DNA of 5,721 nucleotides from an uncultured delta proteobacterium (GTDB lineage: Bacteria > Myxococcota_A > Polyangia > Polyangiales > Polyangiaceae): NCBI GenBank assembly GCA_903893335.1, contig CAITLX010000920.1:1-5721 (forward strand). Reading direction: 5' to 3'. The position numbers and the translations under genes are program-made. This document shows, in pieces, positions 1 through 5,721 of the stretch. The stretch's first letter is position 1; the number at the start of each line of letters is the position of its first letter. Below the pieces are notes generated by a model that searched no databases, was not told the origin of the DNA, and saw only the letters and a program-made list of their open reading frames with translations.

Positions 1-131
1 CCGTGCGCGAGATCGACGGCCGCGCGTTCGAGGCCGGCCCCGGCACCATCGGCGCGAAGCTGCAGAAGGCCTACCTGTCGGCCGTGCGCGGTCTCATCCG
101 CCAGCACGACGACTGGCTGCACTACGTCTGA
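1..131 (+). CDS. ilvE: Branched-chain amino-acid aminotransferase, C-terminal end (5' truncated by window edge)
   Basis: Only the last 42 codons are present, reading in frame from base 3 to TGA at 129-131. The peptide contains VREIDGRAFEAGPG followed by IGAKLQKAYLSAVRG and ends DDWLHYV. In fold-type IV PLP aminotransferases of the IlvE family, the C-terminal part has 'P(V/I)REIDGR..G.G.PGPIT..LQ..Y..VV.G' and closes with a W-L-x-x-V tail; this fragment follows that pattern closely. IlvE catalyses the reversible last step of Leu, Ile and Val synthesis, moving the amino group between glutamate and the branched-chain 2-oxo acids in the cytoplasm. The catalytic lysine lies upstream and cannot be checked. 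The gene is convergent with the POT transporter, with 94 bp between the two stop codons. A D-amino-acid transaminase or aminodeoxychorismate lyase of the same fold is possible but fits the tail less well. Confidence 0.78.
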   Translation, partial: VREIDGRAFEAGPGTIGAKLQKAYLSAVRGLIRQHDDWLHYV

Positions 132-132
132 T

Positions 133-148
133 CCCGGCGAGAGCCGGG
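133..148 (+). terminator. GNRA-loop hairpin 1 after ilvE (terminator-like, no U-tract)
   Basis: CCCGGC (133-138) pairs with GCCGGG (143-148) around a GAGA loop, a GNRA-class tetraloop, in the plus-strand transcript. It sits two bases after the stop codon. No run of T follows, so it is not a canonical intrinsic terminator. It could protect the mRNA 3' end or take part in Rho-linked termination. The structure is seen in the sequence; its function is inferred. Confidence 0.5.
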
Positions 149-164
149 CTGTACTGCGTCTGAT

Positions 165-180
165 CCCGGCGAGAGCCGGG
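165..180 (+). terminator. GNRA-loop hairpin 2 after ilvE (exact copy of hairpin 1)
   Basis: The second tandem unit carries the same 6-bp stem and GAGA loop, CCCGGC at 165-170 and GCCGGG at 175-180. The loss of either copy would still leave one hairpin between the convergent genes. No T-tract follows it. Confidence 0.5.
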
Positions 181-197
181 CTGTACTGCGTCTGACG

Positions 198-217
198 GCC
201 GCGCGGTCCTGCGCGGC
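198..217. terminator. GC-rich hairpin between convergent genes (possible bidirectional terminator)
   Basis: GCCGCGC (198-204) and GCGCGGC (211-217) are perfect inverted repeats around a 6-base loop. The hairpin lies 8 bp beyond the transporter's stop codon in its direction of transcription and 66 bp beyond the aminotransferase stop, so it could end transcripts from both sides. Neither side has a clear T-tract. In a genome this GC-rich a 7-bp GC palindrome can also arise by chance, so confidence is modest. Confidence 0.4.
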
Positions 218-225
218 GCAACCGC

Positions 226-1809
226 TCAGTCGTCGCGACCCGCCGAGAGGGGCTTCATCCATGGCGTGGCGATGAGCACCAGCACGCCGACGCCCACGGA
301 GGAGACCACGAAGAGGAAGAAGAAGTCCGCCTGGCCCCCGAAGTGCCAGGGCAGCTTGATGGTTCCCTTCTCGATTGCGTCCACCTTGGAGGCCACGATG
401 CCGCCGCCGAGGTTGGCGATGAAGCTCGAGATGAACCAGATGCCCATCAAGAGCGACATGAACTTCTTGGGCGCAACCTTCGAGACGTAGGACAGGCCAG
501 TGGGAGAGATGAACAGTTCGCCCAAGGTGTGCACGAAGTACATGCCCAGAACGAACATCATGCTGGCCTTGGCGCCGTGCGCCAACGTGACGCCCCCCGC
601 GATCGTCATCAAGATGTAGCCAGCGCCCACGAGCAGGAGCGCGATGCCGATCTTCGCAGGTTGCGAGGGGTTCATGTGCCGCTTGGCGAGGAACGTCCAC
701 AGGCCGCCGAAGACAGGCGACAGGGCGATGACGAACGCCGAGTTCACCGACTGGAACCACGTGGTGGGCACCACGAAACCAGCGATGTTGCGATCGGTGT
801 AGCGGTCGGTGAACAGGTTCACCGACGAGCCTGCCTGCTCGAAGGCGATCCAGAAGACGGCGTTGAAGAGCATGAACAGGAAGATCGACGTGACCGGGCC
901 ACGCTCCTCCTTCGGCTGCGAGAGCACGAACCAGATCGCCAGACCGAGCACGATGACGCCACCGGTCATCGTGACCGTCGGGGTCATGATCCCGCCGATG
1001 AACTTGAGCGCTCCCAAGTAGTAGGCGACCGCGAACACGAGCGACGCCACCGTGCCGCCGACGAGGAAGAGCGGCGCGCGAGCGGAGGCCAGCGCTTCGT
1101 CCCGGGCGAGGCCAACCTTGGAAAGGTACGTGGGGCGGCCCCACAGGTACACCAGGAGGCCGGCGATCATGCCGGCTGCGGCCGATCCGAAGCCCCAGTG
1201 CCAACCAACCCGCTCGCCGAGCGTGCCACACGTGAATGCGCAGATGAAGGCGCCCACGTTGATGCCCATGTAGAAGATCGAGAACGCGCCGTCGCGGCGC
1301 GGATCGTGCTCGGGGTAGAGTTGCCCCACCATCACCGAGACGCTGGGCTTGAAGTGCCCCGTGCCGATCACGATGAGCGACAGGCCACCCATGAACACGG
1401 CGAGGCCCAGCGAGGAGGTGTCCAGCCCCGGGAACCCCGCCACGCCGAGGACGATGTGTCCGACCGCAATGAGGATGCCGCCAACCACCATCGATCGGTG
1501 CGTGCCGATCAGCTTGTCGGCGATGACCCCGCCGAACAGCGGGAGCAGATAGGCGAGGCCCGTGTACCAACCGTACAGCGTGGAGCCGTCTCCGTCCGAC
1601 CACCCGCGCCCGGGATTGAACCCTGGGAGCCGCCCCTCGGGGAGCTCCACCATGCCGCTGAGGGGCGTGGTGAGGTAGAGCACCAGCAGCCCGCGCATGC
1701 CGTAGTACGAGAACCGCTCCCACATCTCCACGAGGAAGAGCAGGAACAGGCCGCGCGGGTGGCCGAAGAGGGTGCGCTCGTCCTGAGCGGGGAGGGAAGC
1801 AGTGGACAC
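226..1809 (-). CDS. Proton-dependent oligopeptide transporter, POT/PTR family (MFS)
   Basis: A 527-aa inner-membrane proton symporter, expected to import di- and tripeptides. The POT signature ExxERFxYYG is intact in helix 1 as EMWERFSYYG (E28, E31, R32), the residues that couple protons and contact the peptide carboxylate. An MFS-type loop GGVIADKLIG lies at 93-102. The helix-4 lysine is K154 in GTGHFKPSVS. The second PTR2 signature is at 176-188 (FSIFYMGINVGAF). Helix 7 carries FEQAGSS (E324) and helix 10 carries GELFISPTGLS (E431). Hydrophobic stretches at about 246-269 and 279-296 match the two extra helices between the bundles of bacterial POTs, giving about 14 helices. The helix 1-2 loop (about 49-78) is long and Gly/Pro/Asp-rich. 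The start is GTG at 1807-1809, chosen because GGAG lies 6 nt upstream and residues 1-20 form a normal short cytoplasmic lead. It stands alone and probably has its own promoter, which I could not locate. Substrate range (DtpA-like or other) cannot be read from sequence. Confidence 0.95.
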   Translation of the reverse strand: MSTASLPAQDERTLFGHPRGLFLLFLVEMWERFSYYGMRGLLVLYLTTPLSGMVELPEGRLPGFNPGRGWSDGDGSTLYGWYTGLAYLLPLFGGVIADKLIGTHRSMVVGGILIAVGHIVLGVAGFPGLDTSSLGLAVFMGGLSLIVIGTGHFKPSVSVMVGQLYPEHDPRRDGAFSIFYMGINVGAFICAFTCGTLGERVGWHWGFGSAAAGMIAGLLVYLWGRPTYLSKVGLARDEALASARAPLFLVGGTVASLVFAVAYYLGALKFIGGIMTPTVTMTGGVIVLGLAIWFVLSQPKEERGPVTSIFLFMLFNAVFWIAFEQAGSSVNLFTDRYTDRNIAGFVVPTTWFQSVNSAFVIALSPVFGGLWTFLAKRHMNPSQPAKIGIALLLVGAGYILMTIAGGVTLAHGAKASMMFVLGMYFVHTLGELFISPTGLSYVSKVAPKKFMSLLMGIWFISSFIANLGGGIVASKVDAIEKGTIKLPWHFGGQADFFFLFVVSSVGVGVLVLIATPWMKPLSAGRDD

Positions 1810-1815
1810 GTGGGA

Positions 1816-1819
1816 CTCC
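1816..1819 (-). promoter_or_regulatory. Shine-Dalgarno for the POT transporter GTG start
   Basis: Minus-strand GGAG lies 6 nt before the GTG at 1809-1807. It supports this non-ATG start over internal candidates, and the signature-bearing helix 1 begins soon after. Confidence 0.65.
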
Positions 1820-1914
1820 AGGCGCGTTGGCGCGCGACGCTACCACGACCGCCCCAGACCGTCCCGCATCGGCAGCCTCGCAGACCGCGCGCTCGCGGCG
1901 TCGGCGCGCCGCCG

Positions 1915-2222
1915 AGGCGCCTGGGCGCCCGAGAGCGATGACACCCACCGTCGAGGGGGCGCCCGGGCGCTCGATCGGCGGTCGCGCGAACCCTCCGGAG
2001 GCAGCGGGGCGCTCGGTTCGTGCCTCGGCCGACCGATCGGGAGCGCCTGGGCGCCCTCCGGGCGATCGGCCTCACCGTCTCCGGGCAGCGGGGCGCCCTC
2101 CTGGTGGTCGACGACACCCCGCCGGAGCGCCTGGGCGCCTCGGACCGGTGTCGCCTACCATCGGGGAGCGCCTGGGCGCCCTGAACCGGTGTCGCCTACC
2201 ATCGGGGAGCGCCTGGGCGCCT
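1915..2222. repeat. Tandem array of about eight units, 42-bp period becoming 41 bp
   Basis: This fills most of the 428-bp gap between the transporter start and fdx stop. Unit starts are 1915, 1957, 1999, 2041, 2083, 2125, 2166 and 2207 (last one partial). The hexamer GGCGCC or GGCGCT falls at the same place in every unit: 1924, 1966, 2008, 2050, 2092, 2134, 2175 and 2216. The spacing is therefore exactly 42 five times, then 41 twice. Each unit begins with a 15-17-bp block, best form GAGCGCCTGGGCGCC; units 3 and 5 carry a GGCAGCGGGGCGC variant. The remaining 25 or so bases differ between the left units and are almost identical in the two right-hand complete units. Including hexamers off the lattice, GGCGCC occurs nine times in about 316 bp, where under one would be expected by chance at this composition. 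I see no convincing gene, RNA gene or promoter in the stretch. It could be a minisatellite, a decayed repeat-coding region or a set of 3' hairpins. Confidence 0.85.
2125..2206. repeat. Two near-identical 41-bp tandem units at the right of the array
   Basis: Units 2125-2165 and 2166-2206 match at 38 of 41 positions. The three differences are all in the 7 bases after the GAGCGCCTGGGCGCC block (TCGGACC against CTGAACC). Both end with ACCGGTGTCGCCTACCATCG plus GG. They lack one base relative to the 42-bp units to the left. The near-identity indicates that this end was duplicated or homogenised most recently. Confidence 0.9.
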
Positions 2223-2232
2223 CGCGGCGCCC
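2215..2232 (-). terminator. fdx: GNRA-loop hairpin just after fdx (end of isc operon, terminator-like)
   Basis: On the plus strand GGGCGCC (2215-2221) and GGCGCCC (2226-2232) form a perfect 7-bp inverted repeat. In the minus-strand transcript the loop reads GCGA, a GNRA tetraloop. It begins 5 bases past the fdx stop codon. One arm is the core of the last array unit. No U-run follows, so this is better called a strong 3' stem-loop than a proven intrinsic terminator. Confidence 0.5.
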
Positions 2233-2237
2233 TCCCC

Positions 2238-2608
2238 TCACCGCTTGGCGGCGGGGCCCTCGGCCGGGCGCGGCGCGTCGGGGTGCTCGTTGAAGTAGGC
2301 GTCGTAGCTCTCGCGGGTGATCTCGATCTCGATCACGCCGGGGCGCTCGACCTTCGCCTGGCAGCCGAGGCGCGAGGTGGCGCGCACGTCGAACGCCTTG
2401 TCGAGGATGTCGTTCTCCTCGTCCTCGATCTCGCTGAGCAGGTCGAGCCCCTTCTTGACGTGCACGTGGCAGGTCGAGCAGGCGCACACGCCGCCGCACG
2501 CGTAGCCCTCGGGCGCGCCGGCGCGCTGCGCAGCCTGGAGGATCGTCGTGCCGAGCGGCACCTCGATCTCGGTGCCCTCGTTCAGGTAGCGGACGGTGGC
2601 GACGAGGG

Positions 2609-2612
<4 letters not shown>
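2238..2612 (-). CDS. fdx: ISC-type [2Fe-2S] ferredoxin
   Basis: A 124-aa cytosolic adrenodoxin-type ferredoxin that passes electrons to the ISC assembly machinery. Cluster ligands fit C-X5-C-X2-C...C: Cys39, Cys45, Cys48 and Cys84, in the contexts YACGGVCACSTCHVHVKKG and SRLGCQAKV. Cys43 corresponds to the extra conserved cysteine of E. coli Fdx (its Cys46), which is not a ligand. The acidic segment at about 57-71 (DLLSEIEDEENDILD) is the usual partner-recognition helix of this family. The N-terminal beta-grasp part is typical. The C-terminus runs about ten residues longer than E. coli Fdx and is Pro/Ala-rich. The ATG at 2612-2610 overlaps the hscA stop (ATGA), and GGAG lies 7 nt upstream, so both translational coupling and an SD support this start. 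It is the last gene of the operon; no iscX follows. Confidence 0.96.
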
Positions 2613-4536
<1,924 letters not shown>

Positions 4537-4540
<4 letters not shown>

Positions 4541-5073
4541 GGGAGGTTGGCCGTGCTCGCGAGGTCGTCCTCGATGGCGCCCACCTCATCGAGGAAGCGC
4601 CGGTAGTACCGCATCTCGGCGACGGCGCCGATCATGTCGTGCACGCGCGCCTCGCCCTCGCGCGACGCAGCCGCGAAGCGGGCGCTCACGGCGGCGTCGA
4701 GCGCGGCGACCTCGGCGGCGAGCCGCGCGACGGCGGGAGCGTCGCGGCGCGCGCGCGCCTCGGAGAGGGCCTCGCGCCGCTCCATCGTCTCCATGAGAAA
4801 CGCCGCGTCGGGCTTCGCGTCGCCGGCGGGGCGAGGCGCGGCGCTCGCGCGGGCGATGAGCGCCTCGGCGCGCGTGATGGGGTCGCGCACGACGCGCCAC
4901 GCGTCGTTGACCTCGACGGCCTTGCCGAGCGCGGCGCGGCGGTCGGTCGGCGTGCCGCCGACGTGCCGGTCGGGGTGCACCGCGGACGAGATGGCCCGCA
5001 CGCGCCGCTCGACGGACGGCAAGTCGACGTCGAACGAGGGGGGGATGCCGAGGATTTCGAACGGGTCGTTCAT
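4537..5073 (-). CDS. hscB: Fe-S cluster assembly co-chaperone HscB (J-domain)
   Basis: A 178-aa co-chaperone that binds IscU, delivers it to HscA and stimulates the HscA ATPase. The J-domain covers about residues 3-75, with the essential HPD at 33-35 (SAVHPDRH) and a helix III/IV stretch ending RVVRDPITRAEALI. The C-terminal three-helix domain that contacts IscU begins near AFLMETMERREAL (91-103), equivalent to the E. coli 'FLMEQME.RE.L' stretch, and ends with MRYYRRFLDEV (154-164). Length is close to the usual 170 or so residues. No N-terminal zinc-type Cys motif, as found in eukaryotic HSC20, is present. The start ATG at 5073-5071 lies 37 nt after the iscA stop; no clear SD precedes it. The stop overlaps the hscA start by 4 nt. 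Confidence 0.95.
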
Positions 5074-5091
5074 GACGGGCGAGGCGCGCGC

Positions 5092-5110
5092 GCCCCGCGC
5101 TCCACGGGGC
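5092..5110 (-). other. Intercistronic hairpin between iscA and hscB
   Basis: GCCCCG (5092-5097) and CGGGGC (5105-5110) form a perfect 6-bp stem with a 7-base loop, immediately after the iscA stop codon at 5113-5111. It occupies half of the only real gap in the operon. It could tune decay or relative expression of the iscUA and hscBA-fdx halves. The structure is visible; a role is inferred, and chance is possible in GC-rich DNA. Confidence 0.4.
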
Positions 5111-5527
5111 TCAGACGGAGAACGAGTGGCCGCAGCCGCAGCTCGCGGCCTCGTTGGGGTTCTGGAACTTGAAGCCCTGGCGCATGAGCGTCTGCTCCCA
5201 GTCGAGCACCGTGCCGGCGAGGTAGATGAGGCTCTTGGGGTCGACGAAGAAGCGCACGCCGTCGGCCTCGATGACGCGGTCGCGCTCGCGCGGCGCGCCG
5301 TCGGCGAACTCGATGACGTAGCTGAAGCCCGAGCAGCCGCCGCCGCGCAGGCCGATGCGGATGGCCGCGTCGGGCGTGCCGCGCTTCTCGAGCTGCTTGC
5401 GCGCCATCGTCGCGGCGCGCGGCGTGACCGCGATGGTCGCCTTCGACAGGGAGGCCTCGGCGCCCGCAGGCGGCTGCGGGGCGACGGGCTGGGCGCTGGG
5501 GTTCGCGGCAGACGAGAGGGACGTCAC
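5111..5527 (-). CDS. iscA: A-type iron-sulfur carrier protein IscA
   Basis: A 138-aa protein (142 aa if the upstream ATG is used) of the HesB/IscA family, which binds iron or Fe-S clusters and delivers them to apo-proteins. The three conserved cysteines are present: Cys65 in GGGCSGFSY and Cys130/Cys132 in SCGCGHSFSV (GTG numbering), giving C-X64-C-X-C. The C-terminal FKFQNPNEAASCGCGHSF is typical. About 30 N-terminal residues before SKATIAVTPRA are Ala/Pro/Ser-rich, probably disordered, and absent from the 107-aa E. coli IscA. Two starts compete. ATG at 5539-5537 overlaps the iscU stop as TGATG but has no SD. GTG at 5527-5525 has GGAGG 5 nt upstream and is preferred here. Position between iscU and hscB supports IscA over ErpA or SufA. 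Confidence 0.93.
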   Translation of the reverse strand: MTSLSSAANPSAQPVAPQPPAGAEASLSKATIAVTPRAATMARKQLEKRGTPDAAIRIGLRGGGCSGFSYVIEFADGAPRERDRVIEADGVRFFVDPKSLIYLAGTVLDWEQTLMRQGFKFQNPNEAASCGCGHSFSV

Positions 5528-5532
5528 GGCAG

Positions 5533-5537
5533 CCTCC
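5533..5537 (-). promoter_or_regulatory. iscA: Shine-Dalgarno GGAGG that favours the GTG start of iscA
   Basis: Minus-strand GGAGG at 5537-5533 starts on the last base of the candidate ATG and lies 5 nt before GTG at 5527-5525. It is the strongest SD in the window. It is therefore too close to serve the ATG, and supports initiation at the GTG. Confidence 0.55.
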
Positions 5538-5538
5538 A

Positions 5539-5721
5539 TCACTTGGCCGCGAGCGCGGCGCGGGCGGCTTGCTTGGCGCGGAAGTCGGCGATGGCGCTCT
5601 TGATGGCGTCCTCGGCGAGCACCGAGCAGTGGACCTTGACCGGCGGGAGGTTGAGCTCCTCGACGATCATCGTGTTCTTGATCGTCTGCGCCTCGTCGAC
5701 CGTCTTGCCCTTGAGCCACTC
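5539..5721 (-). CDS. iscU: Fe-S cluster assembly scaffold IscU, C-terminal part (5' end beyond window)
   Basis: The last 60 codons are present, beginning EWLKGKTVDEAQTIKNT and ending at TGA 5541-5539. They match the end of E. coli IscU (EWVKGKSLDEAQAIKNT...ELPPVKIHCSILAEDAIKAAI) at most positions. The LPPVK motif (fragment residues 25-29) is the known docking peptide for HscA. The next His-Cys pair (HCSVLAEDAI) contains the third conserved cluster-ligand cysteine, Cys106 in E. coli numbering. The other two ligand cysteines lie outside the window. IscU is the cytosolic scaffold where sulfur from IscS and iron are combined. The tail DFRAKQAARAALAAK is Ala-rich. It is the first gene seen of the operon; iscS should lie immediately upstream, beyond the right edge. 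Confidence 0.96.
   Translation of the reverse strand, partial: EWLKGKTVDEAQTIKNTMIVEELNLPPVKVHCSVLAEDAIKSAIADFRAKQAARAALAAK

Larger units (their letters stand above)
129..195 (+). repeat. 32-bp tandem direct repeat (two exact copies plus the start of a third) containing the ilvE stop context
   Basis: Bases 129-160 and 161-192 are identical 32-bp units. Each starts TGATCCCGGC, continues GAGAGCCGGG and ends CTGTACTGCGTC. Another TGA follows at 193-195. The first TGA is the real stop of the aminotransferase. The unit's 3' end (TACTGCGTC before TGA) resembles the gene's own last bases (CACTACGTC before TGA), so the unit looks like a duplication of the stop codon region together with its downstream hairpin. 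The copies are perfect, which suggests a recent duplication by slippage or homogenisation. Confidence 0.9.

Noticed and set aside
133..217. Canonical Rho-independent terminators between ilvE and the transporter
   Set aside because: Hairpins are real but none has a following T-run on either strand, so they are listed only as terminator-like.
1820..1914. Promoter for the POT transporter
   Set aside because: No convincing -35/-10 pair or operator palindrome could be seen on the minus strand; a promoter must exist but cannot be placed from sequence.
343..1941. 532-codon open frame on the plus strand opposite the POT transporter
   Set aside because: The composition (Arg, His, Glu, Asp-rich with no domain) is an antisense shadow; the minus strand has all POT signatures.
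122..1948. 608-codon open frame on the minus strand overlapping the transporter
   Set aside because: It is the same strand in another frame, Arg/His/Gly-rich, with no recognisable family; the transporter frame explains the region.
1915..2222. CRISPR array (conserved block plus variable spacer, 42-bp period)
   Set aside because: The conserved block is only 15-17 bp and degenerates between units, the two right-hand 'spacers' are almost identical, and no cas gene is present. This does not meet CRISPR architecture.

Overview
The window is a strongly GC-rich, densely coded bacterial chromosome segment. No replication, transposition or phage functions are visible. A complete hscB/hscA/adrenodoxin-type ferredoxin ISC cluster points to a Gram-negative proteobacterium-like lineage. 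Together with the base composition, the POT transporter and the branched-chain aminotransferase end, my best guess is Myxococcota (former Deltaproteobacteria). That placement is inference; nothing in the window proves it.

Layout, left to right. (1) 1-131, plus strand: the last 42 codons of a branched-chain amino-acid aminotransferase (ilvE-like). (2) 129-225: a short convergent intergenic region. It holds two exact 32-bp tandem copies, each carrying the stop-codon context and a GNRA-loop hairpin, followed by a third, GC-rich hairpin. (3) 226-1809, minus strand: a complete proton-dependent oligopeptide transporter (POT/PTR family) with a GTG start. (4) 1810-2237: 428 bp without a convincing gene, most of it a tandem array of about eight units with a strict 42-bp period that becomes 41 bp at the right end. 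Each unit is a conserved 15-17-bp GC palindromic block plus about 25 bp of divergent sequence. (5) 2238-5721, minus strand: the isc operon, transcribed right to left as iscU (3' end only) - iscA - hscB - hscA - fdx.

The isc genes work as one pathway. IscU is the scaffold on which [2Fe-2S] clusters are built, and its LPPVK motif is the HscA docking site. HscB, a J-domain protein, brings IscU to the HscA chaperone and stimulates its ATPase so that the cluster is released. IscA is an A-type carrier or iron donor, and Fdx supplies electrons for assembly. The genes are packed by stop/start overlaps (TGATG or a slightly later GTG at iscU/iscA, ATGA at hscB/hscA and at hscA/fdx). The only gap is 37 bp, between iscA and hscB. 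The cysteine desulfurase iscS and regulator iscR would be expected beyond the right edge. No iscX follows fdx.

I did not find an undescribed multi-gene system. The gene content is ordinary. The parts that merit a second look are non-coding: the 42-bp-period array after fdx and the stop-codon/hairpin tandem duplication after ilvE.
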